Shown: positions 8,063 to 17,529, counted from the first letter of the stretch. The stretch is DNA of 64,000 bases from Pontibacter pudoricolor (GCF_010092985.1 NZ_CP048106.1:186001-250000), one strand, 5' to 3'. Notes: generated by a model not told the origin, from the letters alone. Numbers and translations are program-made.

Positions 8063-8445
8063 ACTCCTGCTTTTATCCGGTGAATTTCGGCTTCGTCAAG
8101 TGGTTTTCTCAGAAATCCGCTGACAAGTTTGTAGCTCCTGGCCAGCTCTTTTTCCTGCACATCTATAGAAGATGTAAGTATGTAAATGTTGCTTTTGCCA
8201 AGGTACCGGTCTTCCTGTTTGGTCAGGGCATCCAGGAAATCCCAGCCGGTAAGTCCGGGCATGTTCAGGTCAAGAAAAATAACTTCAGGGAGCTTGTTTT
8301 CCGGAATGTGCTGCAACTTTTCCAGGGCCGGCTGAGCAAACAGGTAGCATTCCACTTTGCGGGCAAAAGCTGCTGTTTCCAGTAGTGTTGATGTCAGAAA
8401 AATACTGATCTCGTCATCGTCAATTATATACGCCCTTTCGATCAT
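8059..8445 (-). CDS. Single-domain response regulator (CheY-like receiver)
   Basis: 128 residues consisting only of a receiver domain. The acidic pocket is Asp9-Asp10-Asp11 (YIIDDDE), the phospho-acceptor is Asp59 in IFLDLNMPG, and the conserved Lys114-Pro115 lies in FLRKPL. There is no output domain, so it must signal by protein contact or phosphotransfer. Its start overlaps the end of the histidine kinase gene by 26 bases, which implies co-transcription and translational coupling. This type of receiver following a PAS-rich kinase is common in Cytophagales. Confidence 0.92.
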   Translation of the reverse strand: MIERAYIIDDDEISIFLTSTLLETAAFARKVECYLFAQPALEKLQHIPENKLPEVIFLDLNMPGLTGWDFLDALTKQEDRYLGKSNIYILTSSIDVQEKELARSYKLVSGFLRKPLDEAEIHRIKAGV

Positions 8446-9400
8446 GCTGCTGCGCTCTGAAGAATACCCGGAATGTAGTGCCGAGTCCTTTCGTGCTATC
8501 TACATCAATGGTACCGCCCATGGCTTCTACCTGAGATTTTACGAGATATAAACCGAGGCCGGTCCCTTCAGTATGTACATGAAAACGTTTATAAAGTTTA
8601 AAAATATGAGGACGTACAGCCTCCATGTCCATGCCCAGCCCGTTGTCCTGCACCAGTAGCGATATTCCCTGAGGTGTATGCTCTGTCATCAGCTTCAGAT
8701 GAAGTGTTCTGTCGGCGGACCGGTACTTGATAGCATTTGTTACCAGGTTATGCAGCACACTATGCAGGTAAGCTCTTTTGGCGGTTAGCAGAAGGCCATC
8801 CGATATGTGCAGTTCTATAGTTGCCTGCAGGCTGAAAAGCGTTTCCTGCATGCTGTTTAGTACTTCTTCGCTTATACTTTTCAGGTCTATCGTTTCGGCA
8901 GCCTCGCCGTTTTCAGGGTTTTTGATAGACAAGATCTTGCTCAGGTCACAGATCACGTTATCGAGGCGCAAAACAGATTTATCCAGGCTTTGGAGGGCAG
9001 TGGTATAGTTTGGCGTGTTTACGTCCAGTTTAGGTATTATGCGGGTCAGGCCTAACATGTTGGCAACAGGAGCCCGCAGGTTATGCGATACAATGTATGT
9101 AAATTGCTGCAGATCATTGTTCTGCATAACAAGGTTCTCATTCATTTGCAAAAGCTGCTCTTTCGCAAATTTACGTTCCGATATATCGGTATAGATCACG
9201 ATAAACTTTTCAACTTTATCCTCCTCGTTCAGGATCGGGGTAATGTCGGCAGCGATCCAGACCTTGCCGCCATCCTTTTTGTAGGTAAGCAGCTCCTCCG
9301 AAAAAGGAATAGCGAGGCAAAGCAGCCGTTTCAGGTTAGTGATATCTTCTTTACTGGTTTCCTGGCCCTGTAACTTAGTTATAAGGTCCTGATGCAGCAT
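8420..9400 (-). CDS. PAS histidine kinase, C-terminal fragment (same gene as 9451-10626)
   Basis: The fragment carries the rest of the fourth PAS domain, the dimerisation and phosphoacceptor helix with His106 in FTYIVSHNLRAP, and an ATPase domain with an N box (HNLVTNAIKY), a G1 box (DNGLGMD) and a G2 box (GTGLGLYLVK). On its own it would start at the ATG at 9400. The frame stays open upstream and continues the PAS domain of the preceding ORF after one inserted base, so this is the catalytic half of a single kinase of about 735 residues. No membrane segment is seen, so sensing is cytoplasmic. Its partner is the overlapping receiver gene. Confidence 0.85.
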   Translation of the reverse strand: MLHQDLITKLQGQETSKEDITNLKRLLCLAIPFSEELLTYKKDGGKVWIAADITPILNEEDKVEKFIVIYTDISERKFAKEQLLQMNENLVMQNNDLQQFTYIVSHNLRAPVANMLGLTRIIPKLDVNTPNYTTALQSLDKSVLRLDNVICDLSKILSIKNPENGEAAETIDLKSISEEVLNSMQETLFSLQATIELHISDGLLLTAKRAYLHSVLHNLVTNAIKYRSADRTLHLKLMTEHTPQGISLLVQDNGLGMDMEAVRPHIFKLYKRFHVHTEGTGLGLYLVKSQVEAMGGTIDVDSTKGLGTTFRVFFRAQQHDRKGVYN

Positions 9401-9450
9401 TTCTTCCTGGGTAAAGCCGGTCAGCTTTGTAAACGAATCATTTACCCATT

Positions 9451-10626
9451 CTACTTTTCCTTTTTATCCGTAATAATAACGCCGTTGGTTGTTTTGCTTG
9501 CCACCAGCGACAGTTTTTTTAGCTCGTTCTGTGCTGTGTTTTTAGCAGTTATATCCGTAAAGCATACCGCAATGCCATCCTCAAAAGGGTAAATCTTATA
9601 GCTTGTGGTTGCCTGTATTGTTTCAATATATTCTTCAAACTCAATGGCTTCTCCGGTTACCATAACCTGCAGGCATTTATGGTAAAAAAGCGTATGTACC
9701 AGTTCCGGCGAGTTCTGCCAGATGTTGCAGTTGATAATGTTTCCGGCAGGCACTTTAAAGTAATTGGCAAAGGTTCGGTTGGCGTAAGTAAAGCACCATT
9801 CCTTATTCAGGGCAAAAAAGGCTTCGGTTATGCTGCCAAGTATGTTGCTAAGCTGGGCGGCCTGTTCCGTCAGTAATCGTTCGGATAGCTTTATCTGCGT
9901 AATGTCTTTTGCAATACAATGCACCGCTGTTATTCTGTTACCAAGCCACACGGGTACAAGTGTTACGCTAAGGTCCAGTAATTCCTGCTTTTTGTTGACG
10001 ATTCTTGTCTCGAAGGTATGCGCGCCACCGCTTATAACTTTCCGGAAAGCCTGCATGGCTTCCTGCAGGTGAGAAGTGGCAATATAATGGGTAAAGTGTT
10101 TGCCTACGACTTCCTCAAGTAAGTAACCTGAAACACGCGACACGCTGTCGTTGCTTTCATTTATCAGGCCGTTCTCGTTCATCGTAAAAACAAGATCCGG
10201 ATGATTGAAGAACAGGGCTTTATAGTAGGCCTCGCTCTTTTCGCGCATTCGCGCCAGCTCTATTTCCTCGGTTATATCGCGCGAGTTGGTTACATATCCC
10301 TGAATAATAGGGTTGTCCAGCATGTTGGTCAGTACCATGCCTAGCCAGCGCCAGCTGCCATTCTGGTGCAGGTACCGAAATGGCTTAACTTTTATCTGCT
10401 TTTGAATCTTTATACTTTCCAGCAGCTCAAAGATATAAGGAAGGTCGTCTGAGTGGATGTGATGCAGTGCATTATTGCCAACAAGCTCCGAGGGTTTAAA
10501 GCCAAAGTGAAGTTCAACTGAATTGCTCACATACTTATAGTTCCCGGAAGGATCTATAATTGTGATCATGTCGTGGCTGTGCTGTATAATAGTACTATAG
10601 AACTCCGAAGTAAGCGTGCTATTCAT
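9451..10626 (-). CDS. PAS histidine kinase, N-terminal sensory fragment (frameshifted)
   Basis: 391 residues with three complete PAS domains (about 7-120, 135-250 and 265-370) and the start of a fourth, ending abruptly at ITDKKEK. Adding one A to the five-A run (plus-strand T-run 9461-9465) gives KKGKVEWVNDSFTKLTGF and joins directly to the frame of the C-terminal fragment at 8420-9400. The fourth PAS is then complete. The break could be a sequencing or assembly error, or a real frameshift that inactivates the kinase. The start MNSTLTSEFYSTIIQ at 10626 fits the first PAS helix. Confidence 0.85.
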   Translation of the reverse strand: MNSTLTSEFYSTIIQHSHDMITIIDPSGNYKYVSNSVELHFGFKPSELVGNNALHHIHSDDLPYIFELLESIKIQKQIKVKPFRYLHQNGSWRWLGMVLTNMLDNPIIQGYVTNSRDITEEIELARMREKSEAYYKALFFNHPDLVFTMNENGLINESNDSVSRVSGYLLEEVVGKHFTHYIATSHLQEAMQAFRKVISGGAHTFETRIVNKKQELLDLSVTLVPVWLGNRITAVHCIAKDITQIKLSERLLTEQAAQLSNILGSITEAFFALNKEWCFTYANRTFANYFKVPAGNIINCNIWQNSPELVHTLFYHKCLQVMVTGEAIEFEEYIETIQATTSYKIYPFEDGIAVCFTDITAKNTAQNELKKLSLVASKTTNGVIITDKKEK

Positions 10627-11110
10627 TTAAAAAACCCGGCTAAAAGTTGGCTTATACCTGTTGTGTATCAGGTAAAATAGCTACAAGTATAGAGGGTAGT
10701 GAGTTTATAACCTAGCATAAATTTGTATTTCTGTTTATGGTGTTAATTTGTATAATTTAAAGAAGTTGGATTTTTACTTAATTTTGACAATATAGTTGTT
10801 ATTTAATATTTTAGATGTGTATTTGATGCTCTTATTAGATTTTTAGTGTTGGTCTGAATTATAACTTAAATAAGGGTGCTGTTCGAGAAAAAACCGGGTA
10901 TTTGCAGTCTGTATTGCGTTAGGGTTATAGTTTTCGGAAGTGACTACGCGATAGCTGTGCAGCATTGGCCGCCAGGAAAGCGCACACCTGATCCGGGGGA
11001 GATACTGCATGTCATTATAGCTACAAACAATATCCGCTTTGCCTACCCTGCCAAGCGATTTTACCAGCATAAAAACCTGGCCACTACTGCCCCGATAGCC
11101 GGCCTTTACG
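10627..11110. other. Spacer with no recognised gene
   Basis: About 480 bases. The first 230 are AT-rich (probably the kinase promoter region). The rest is open in two frames (10876-11130 plus and 10843-11070 minus) but neither translation resembles a known protein. It may be part of the decaying region that includes the neighbouring GH13 remnant. Confidence 0.4.
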
Positions 11111-11641
11111 CTATAGTTGCAGCTTTATAACCAATCCTTCGTTTGCTTTTACAGGCTGCCTGCCGTGTACCAGTTCGCCTTTTCGCTTCAGATTTGTATC
11201 CGGTATAATCCTTCCCTTCATGCAAGCAGGTGCTTGTGTAAAGCTAGTGTCCTCGTCACCAAGATTAAGTACAATTAGCAGACTTGTGTTATTGTGTTCC
11301 CGGCGGTAAGCCAGCAAATCGCCTTTGGTCTGAACCGGAATGTAATCCCCGATACCTAACGCTCGCTCCTCCCTGCGAAGCCATATCAGCTGTCTGTAAA
11401 GTTCCGGTAGTGAGGTCATCGAAGTCAGCCATCGTTCCAGGCAGAGGCTGAATGCCGGTATAGTCGGAAATGTCATACCCAAAGTCAGCCATATACGAAG
11501 GGTAAACAGGGGAGATCCAGAGCGCGTCCACACCCAGCCACTGCAGGTAATCAAGTTGTTTTTTATGCCCTTCCAGTCGCCAATTTCATCGCCGTCACTA
11601 TCCTGAAAAAGACCGGGGATAAACCTGGTAAATGATTCCAC
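11111..11641 (-). pseudogene. Remnant of a GH13 alpha-glucosidase / alpha-amylase family gene
   Basis: Pieces of a normally 530-560 residue GH13 enzyme are recognisable in different frames. The N-terminal signature YQVYPRSF then QDSDGDEIGD is split by one extra T. The next block, LQWLGVDALWISPVYPS and MADFGYDISDYTGI, is shifted at an A-run (plus-strand T-run 11559-11564). The C-terminal block LPELYRQLIWLRREERAL to the end at 11111 follows at about 11405-11425. The catalytic TIM-barrel core between blocks two and three, including the nucleophile and acid/base regions, is missing, so the gene cannot encode an enzyme. The order of blocks is preserved, which indicates internal deletion plus indels. 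Confidence 0.85.
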
Positions 11642-11749
11642 TTTGCCACTAACGGTATTCTTTTTTGCCAGCTGCCGTACCCGTACTTTAGGTTATTTTA
11701 TAGTTCTGATTGTAGAATGGTTGCAGGATGGAAATATGAAAGAGCGTTT

Positions 11750-12640
11750 TACCCGTCATTCCGAGCATTCCTGAGACGGGAGTCGAAAAGAGCCAGTGCA
11801 ACTGTGAGGGATCTTATCGTCCTATAGTTCTGCTTTTGTCATTTCGAGCATAGTGAGAAATCTGGGTTCTATAGTTTGGTTTACTTCTAACCCGAACCAA
11901 GCCTTTTCTTTTATAGTTACTCCCAATCCTGGGAGCTTTACTTACCTATAGTTCTATAGTTTGCTTTGGTGCTCTCGGGCCGAGCGGCCCCGTTTTCCTG
12001 TTCAGCGCGGTGTACATTTCCTTTTCTCGTACCTCGAAATGCCTGCGGCACCGGAAATCTACAAGGCGCCTCACAGAAAAACTGTAATCTTTCGCATAGC
12101 AACCGCTAAACTATAGTTTGAACCTATAAGCTTCGAGAATTATCAGCAATGTAATTCCGTAGGGACAGGTCGCGACCTGTCCGATCAACAGGCTGCAACT
12201 ATAGAACTATAGCTAAACTATAGCAACTTCAGATTTCTCCCGTAGGTCGAAATGACAGTTGGGCAAGCAGTAGCAGGAAGTCCCCCTTCGAAGGGGGCAG
12301 GGGGATGACAAACGGAAACTATAAAACTATAGCCACCAACTATAGCAACAGCCGAAATTCCCCTCTTGGGAGGGGCAGGGGTGGGTTAAAACAGCAACCA
12401 TAAAACAGTAACCTAAACTATAGCAAAGGCCAAAAGCTCCTTCCCCTGTTTTTAGGGGAAGGCTGGGATGGGGTAAAACCACAACTATAGAACTATAGCT
12501 AAACCATAGCAATTCCCTTTATCCCAGAAATCACTTAATTCTCACTTAATCCCGGTTCAGACAATCCCTGTCCCTGCCGGGCCAGTTGAGTTACAAACTC
12601 AACACGATAGTTAGACACGGGTTGCAAACCCGCGCCAGCG
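11750..12640. repeat. Mosaic intergenic repeat, copy A
   Basis: A non-coding mosaic colinear with a second copy at about 42250-43400. Shared modules in the same order include the TTTGTCATTTCGA...GAGAAATCT unit (11833-11863), a block with TTCTATAGTTTGCTTTGGTG (about 11935-11994), the 20-bp perfect palindrome GGACAGGTCGCGACCTGTCC (12163-12182), a TCGAAATGACAGTTGGGC block (12230-12276), a CCCCTCTTGGGAGGGGC unit (12351-12392), a TTCCCCTG...GGGGAAGG unit and a block starting AATTCCCTTTATCCCA (from 12510). CTATAG words separate most modules. CGGGTTGCAAACCCG (12618-12632) is a further small hairpin. Confidence 0.8.
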
Positions 12641-12770
12641 GTGGAGAAGCGATCTCGAAAGTAGCGAGCATAGCGCTAAGGGGATCCACGCTAACTATAA
12701 CCCTATAGCCGCCAACTATAGCAAATCTCAAAACTCCTTTATGTTTTTAGGGCCTGGAATGGGTAAAGCA

Positions 12771-12804
12771 AAAGCAGCCGGATCATGTTAGAACCGGCTG
12801 CTTT
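12771..12804 (-). terminator. Terminator of the M28 peptidase gene
   Basis: AAAGCAGCCGG (12771-12781) pairs with CCGGCTGCTTT (12794-12804) over 11 bases, placed 20 bases after the stop of the minus-strand peptidase gene, with T residues on the exit side. Confidence 0.8.
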
Positions 12805-12823
12805 ACTAACTATAAACTATAGT

Positions 12824-14467
12824 TTACTGCACTGCTCGTGTGCCAAAAAAATCATCTTTGTTCCAGGTTGGTCTTTCAGGTTGGTTGGCAATTAAGTAAC
12901 CGATCAGGAAATTAAGCTGGGAGTACTTTTTGCCGGCCTCATAATCGAAAATACCATCCGGGCCATCCTGTGGTTTATGATAGTATGTCTCACGCCATTT
13001 CTTTACGGTTTCATCCAGGTTGTTTTTACCGTCGGTGGTTTTGTTGCCATACTTAATGTGTAATGCCGGCACGCCCTGCATCACAAAACTATACTGGTCG
13101 CTGCGGATAAAGCGGTTCTGGTCAGGCTCGGGGTCTTCTTCCACAGTTAAGCCCATGTACTTACTGGCCTGCGCTACCTGGTTTGCCAGCGACGAGTGCT
13201 GGGCGCCCAATGCCACCACCGACAGCAAAGGCGCAATAATAGCAGGCATATCCGTATTCACGTTGGCGACCATGCTTTGTGTTGGTACGGTAGGGTGATT
13301 AGCGAAATAGGCAGAACCTAATAGTCCCATCTCTTCGGCGGTAACCATAACCAACAGCACCGAACGCTTCGGTTTTGATTTGATATTGTTATAGATGCGG
13401 GCAATCTCCAGTAAACCGGCAACACCGGATGCATTGTCGTGGGCACCGTTGTAAATAGAATCTCCATTGATAGGTTTACCAACGCCAACATGGTCCAGGT
13501 GCGCACTATGTACCATGTATTCGTTTTTCAGTTTAGGATCGGATCCGGTTATTTTACCAACCACATTATAGCTCTCAATATCCTGGTAAGCAGAAGTATA
13601 GTTTGCTTTAAGGCTTGCCTGTAACGCGGCAGAGGCCATCTTACCCGCTTTTATACTGGCCTGCGCTTTGCCCAGGTCCAGGTTACTGTCTTTAAAGAAC
13701 TTCTCCAGGGTATTATAGTTCAGGTTGGCTAACAGTTTAATATCATCAGATGCATAAGAGCGCGAAGCACCAACTTTACCCTCAGCGGTCATTACACTAT
13801 ACACACCGTTCTGCAGGTTTGGCACTCTGGCCTTATCGTTTGGGGCGGTAACTATAACGCCAACTGCGCCATGGGCTGCTGCATTTTTCAGGGTGTTCTG
13901 CAGGTCCATGCTATAGTTTGCAATCGTATTCGGGAATTGCTCAGGTGCCCCCCTGAAAACCACTACGATCTTACCCTTTGCATCAATTCCGGCATAATCG
14001 TCATACCCCATATCCGGCGCAGAAATACCGTAGCCTGCAAAAACCAGCGGTGCTTCTATCGTTACACTTTGCTGTACCGGGTTCGGGTAGATCACGGCAT
14101 CGTTGCCCATTGCCAATACCTGCTGTTCGCCTTTGCTGTTAATGGCGGTTATAGTTGCATCTGCGCCGGTTTTAGCCTGGCGGAGGCGCACTGTCTGCAG
14201 GTACGTGTTGTTCTCGCCGGCTGGTGCTACGCCTGTTTTCTTAAACTGATCGATCACATAATCGACGGCCATCTGGTAACCCGGCGTACCCGGTTTGCGG
14301 CCAAGCAATTTGTCATCGGCCAGGTAATCAATGTGTGCTTTTATAACAGCGGGTTCCACTTTCTGCATGGCATTTGCCACTTTCCTGTCAACTTTTATAG
14401 TTTGCGAAAAAGCAGTTCCGGCTGCCAGCAGACAGCTTACCAGGGCGTATAGTTTGTAGTTGCGCAT
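12824..14467 (-). CDS. Secreted M28-family metallopeptidase with PA domain
   Basis: 547 residues with a signal peptide (first 22 residues, cleavage after TAFSQ or nearby). A protease-associated domain occupies about 140-240 (LVFAGYGISAPDMGYDDYAG...). The M28 zinc site is visible: His323 (SAHLDHVG), Asp344 (HDNASGV), Glu378-Glu379 (TAEEMG) and Asp406 (NVNTDMP). These are the ligands of a co-catalytic di-zinc aminopeptidase. It is expected to act in the periplasm or outside, trimming N-terminal residues from peptides. The preceding gene on the same strand, an SRPBCC protein, is about 50 bases upstream and may be co-transcribed. Confidence 0.92.
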   Translation of the reverse strand: MRNYKLYALVSCLLAAGTAFSQTIKVDRKVANAMQKVEPAVIKAHIDYLADDKLLGRKPGTPGYQMAVDYVIDQFKKTGVAPAGENNTYLQTVRLRQAKTGADATITAINSKGEQQVLAMGNDAVIYPNPVQQSVTIEAPLVFAGYGISAPDMGYDDYAGIDAKGKIVVVFRGAPEQFPNTIANYSMDLQNTLKNAAAHGAVGVIVTAPNDKARVPNLQNGVYSVMTAEGKVGASRSYASDDIKLLANLNYNTLEKFFKDSNLDLGKAQASIKAGKMASAALQASLKANYTSAYQDIESYNVVGKITGSDPKLKNEYMVHSAHLDHVGVGKPINGDSIYNGAHDNASGVAGLLEIARIYNNIKSKPKRSVLLVMVTAEEMGLLGSAYFANHPTVPTQSMVANVNTDMPAIIAPLLSVVALGAQHSSLANQVAQASKYMGLTVEEDPEPDQNRFIRSDQYSFVMQGVPALHIKYGNKTTDGKNNLDETVKKWRETYYHKPQDGPDGIFDYEAGKKYSQLNFLIGYLIANQPERPTWNKDDFFGTRAVQ

Positions 14468-14521
14468 AGTTAGCTAAGGTATTAATGATAAGTGGATATT
14501 AAAAAAATCGATATGTAAACG

Positions 14522-14950
14522 TCAGGAGGGTTGTTCTGCAAGTGTCTTTATCTTTTGCAGCGATGTTTCGGCAAACTGAACAGACATGTCATAATATTGC
14601 TGTGCATTGGGTACTGAGGCAAAGTCTCCTATTTCAAAATCCAGCGTGGTTTGGCCGTTGTCAGGGATTAAGATAAAATGATAGGCGATGGTATAGGCAC
14701 CCGGGTCCAGGTCGATGTTCGGAAGATAGACGTCTAAATTCAACTGCCTGTTTACTTCAAAGGTTGTAACTGTAAGCGTTGAGAATCCTTCGTAATGGAT
14801 AATGCTCCCCTGCTGCAGGTGATCATCCCCAAAATTTTCGGGCATCTCTTCCCATTGGCGCATGTAGGCAGGGTTTGTCAACACTTCCCATACCTTTTCT
14901 GCGGATGCCTGTATCGTTACCTGGTCCTTAACTATAAATGTAGCTAGCAT
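14522..14950 (-). CDS. SRPBCC (START/Bet v1-like) family protein
   Basis: 142 residues beginning with the typical first strand FIVKDQVTIQASAEKVWEVLTNPAYMRQWEE, which is the signature of the polyketide cyclase/AHSA1-type SRPBCC fold. The fold makes a hydrophobic ligand pocket closed by the long C-terminal helix (SVQFAETSLQKIKTLAEQ). No catalytic residue can be assigned. It lies 54 bases upstream of the M28 peptidase on the same strand. Ligand and role are unknown. Confidence 0.85.
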   Translation of the reverse strand: MLATFIVKDQVTIQASAEKVWEVLTNPAYMRQWEEMPENFGDDHLQQGSIIHYEGFSTLTVTTFEVNRQLNLDVYLPNIDLDPGAYTIAYHFILIPDNGQTTLDFEIGDFASVPNAQQYYDMSVQFAETSLQKIKTLAEQPS

Positions 14951-15147
14951 CTCTTTCTTGAATTTGATTGCACTATAGTACCGCCCTGAACTGAACTATA
15001 GCGTGATCAACTATAGCCCCTAAGGCAGCAACCGCAAAAACAGCTGAACGCACTTAAAAAACTTCCGGCTATAGTTACATCCGACAATATTAAGCTATCA
15101 GGATAAACAAATATAAGATAAGTAACCGGAAATGTGCAGTTTCTGGT

Positions 15148-17523
15148 TTAGAAAGGATAGCCGATAGCAATGTTCAGGGTCATGCTGTTATCACCTTTAA
15201 AACCGAACCTGAAATCGGACAGCACGTTCTTTTCGCCGTCGGGCATACTGGGCACGCGTACCGGAATACCCACATCAAAGCGCATTACAAAAAAATCAAC
15301 ATCAATGCGTAAGCCAAAGCCTGTACCAACGGCCAGTTCGCTCAGGAACTGGCTGCTTTCAAATTTTCCGCCTTCCCTGGCAATTTTACCGTCCGGCTTT
15401 ATTTCATCCCGAAGCAGCCAGATATTACCGGCATCTACAAACAGGGCTCCTTTAAAAAAGCCTGCCAGCGGAAAGCGATACTCTACGCTTGCTTCCAGTT
15501 TCATTTCTCCGGTCTGATCGAAGTAGGTAACAGTAGAAGTTGTATCCTTAAAGGTGCCTGGGCCAATGCTGCGCGCCCGGAAGGCGCGGATACTGTTAGG
15601 CCCTCCAATCGAGAACTGCTTTACATAAGGCAGCACCGTAGAGTTGCCATGCGCATAGCCAATGCCAGCCAGCAAACGCGTTGCGATCTGGCTCTCATTC
15701 CCAAAGTTAAAGTAATAGCGGAAGTCATTCTGGGCAAGCACATACTGCGAATAGGCCTTCCCGAAAATTGTGCGCGGCTTATCATCTTCGGGCTCGTCGG
15801 CACCGGTTAAAGATTGCAGTCCGTTAATCAGGTTACCTGAGCCATCTAGTATAAAGTTGTCGAAGAACTGGTGCGTACGGTTTTTTTCTAACTGGTTTGT
15901 AAATGTAAACTGGTAAATAGAGCCGATAATGAACTGATCTTCGAAGCTACGGCGCAGAAACTGGTTTTTGGCAAGTAATGTATCGAACGCTAAGGTCGTT
16001 TTACCTAATTGCACATACTGTAAATTGATGGGCGTAACATCGTGGGTAAACTCTTTTTTAGGCCGCCAGTTGTAAGCATAGGAAGCGTTAAAAGAATTCA
16101 TCTGGAAATACTGCACCCGGTTCAGGAAATTAAAGCCCGCCCCTATGCGCGTTTTAGGTACAAATTCTGTGCGCAGGTTGCGCAGCTCAAACGGCGAAAC
16201 TATACGCGGAATGGTAAGGCTGGTTTGTACGCCCAGTTCGTAGGAGCTCAGGTTCTGATTGGTCGTATTCTGGCCCTCCGGTGTTGTTCCGGATCCACGG
16301 CCTCCCACCTGGCTTTCAAAGTTTCCGGTAAAATCTACGCTAAGCAGTTCTGAGCCCTTTAACGCATTCCGGTTGCGGAACGAAATGGTAATACCCGGCC
16401 CAGCTAAGTTGTTGGATTTGCTGACGTACCGGCCTTCTATTCGCAGCGTTTTTTTGAAGGAAGGAGTAAGGTAAATAAAGCTGTCGAGTTTGCCTTGCTG
16501 CGTGGTGTCAGGTTTATAGTCTATGTTCACAAACTTGTAGGCGGGCAAGCCGGCAAGCCTGTTTATAGTCAGCAAATGATCCTGGCGGGAGTACAAACTA
16601 TCTTTTTCTAAAAACACGCCCCGAAGCAAATGGCGCGCACGCACATAGTTTTCGTTCGGGATATAGTGATATCCTTTATAGTCTACCGTATCAATTACCG
16701 AAAGGCTGTCTCCCAGGTTATAGTTGGCGAAAATGTAAACGTCATCAAGTTTATAAGGTCGCAGGGCATGGCTGGGCACATCCCTTTTTAACCGCATTAA
16801 AACATCAGCCTGTCTGTTGCCTACAGTGGTATCCACACTAAAGATCAGCATGTCAGGGCTGAAGTAGTAATAGCCTTTGTTTTTAAGATTTGCATCTATG
16901 CGTACCCGTTCGCCGGTCATTTTCTCCAGGTCGTACGGTTCGCCCGGAATGACCAAAGACTCCGCTTTTGTGGCTTGTATATCACGGTGTACTGGTAGCG
17001 AATCGGCTAAGGTGTATTCTATTTTACGGAAGCGGTAGGGTTCGCTTACGTAGGCTGTCCAGTCTATAGTTGCTTTTTTGCCTTTAATGTTGGTTTTGCT
17101 CAGCACCGCATTATTAAAGTAGCCACGGTTATGCAGACGGCTGCTCATAATTTCGCTTACGGTTCCGGTATCTACCGTTGAGATCAGCACCGGAGGCTCG
17201 CCCAGTTTGGTCTGTATCCAGTGCTTCAGGCCTTTTTCTTTTTTTGTATAAAACGTGTTGTAAATAGCCAGTTTGGGGCGCATGCCCAGTATCGAAAAGT
17301 TAGGCTTCGGCCGAACGGTGGCCGATAGTTCCGTTTCCATCAGCTTCTGGCGGTTGCTGCTGTCGTTTTTGCCATTTACCTGCACCTTAAAGCCGGTGAA
17401 AAGTGCGTCGTCGGCGGGTATGCGTTTGGTACCGGCACACCCCGAAACTATAAGCAATACAAAGGCAGCCAGTACCTTGCCGTATTTTCTGAAAGTAAAG
17501 TTTACAGGTAAAGCTGCGAACAT
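15148..17523 (-). CDS. TamA-like outer-membrane lipoprotein (BamA superfamily; TamL)
   Basis: 791 residues. The N-terminus is a lipoprotein signal with the lipobox LIVSGC, acylated at Cys29. POTRA-like repeats cover roughly residues 110-330, and an Omp85 beta-barrel (surface antigen D15) fills the C-terminal 400 residues, with RFGFKGDNSMTLNIAIGYPF as last strand. In Bacteroidota the TamA partner of TamB is a lipoprotein of this kind. It starts 6 bases after the stop of tamB, so the two are one operon encoding the translocation and assembly module that spans the envelope and serves outer-membrane protein or phospholipid traffic. Confidence 0.9.
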   Translation of the reverse strand: MFAALPVNFTFRKYGKVLAAFVLLIVSGCAGTKRIPADDALFTGFKVQVNGKNDSSNRQKLMETELSATVRPKPNFSILGMRPKLAIYNTFYTKKEKGLKHWIQTKLGEPPVLISTVDTGTVSEIMSSRLHNRGYFNNAVLSKTNIKGKKATIDWTAYVSEPYRFRKIEYTLADSLPVHRDIQATKAESLVIPGEPYDLEKMTGERVRIDANLKNKGYYYFSPDMLIFSVDTTVGNRQADVLMRLKRDVPSHALRPYKLDDVYIFANYNLGDSLSVIDTVDYKGYHYIPNENYVRARHLLRGVFLEKDSLYSRQDHLLTINRLAGLPAYKFVNIDYKPDTTQQGKLDSFIYLTPSFKKTLRIEGRYVSKSNNLAGPGITISFRNRNALKGSELLSVDFTGNFESQVGGRGSGTTPEGQNTTNQNLSSYELGVQTSLTIPRIVSPFELRNLRTEFVPKTRIGAGFNFLNRVQYFQMNSFNASYAYNWRPKKEFTHDVTPINLQYVQLGKTTLAFDTLLAKNQFLRRSFEDQFIIGSIYQFTFTNQLEKNRTHQFFDNFILDGSGNLINGLQSLTGADEPEDDKPRTIFGKAYSQYVLAQNDFRYYFNFGNESQIATRLLAGIGYAHGNSTVLPYVKQFSIGGPNSIRAFRARSIGPGTFKDTTSTVTYFDQTGEMKLEASVEYRFPLAGFFKGALFVDAGNIWLLRDEIKPDGKIAREGGKFESSQFLSELAVGTGFGLRIDVDFFVMRFDVGIPVRVPSMPDGEKNVLSDFRFGFKGDNSMTLNIAIGYPF

Positions 17524-17529
17524 ATAGGG

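Noticed and set aside
10876-11130. 84-residue ORF on the plus strand, and a 75-residue ORF on the minus strand in the same place
   Set aside because: Neither translation has a recognisable family or a sensible start, and the region borders a decaying pseudogene.
11750-12640. Insertion sequence
   Set aside because: No transposase frame, no terminal inverted repeats and no target duplication could be seen, so it is described only as a mosaic repeat.
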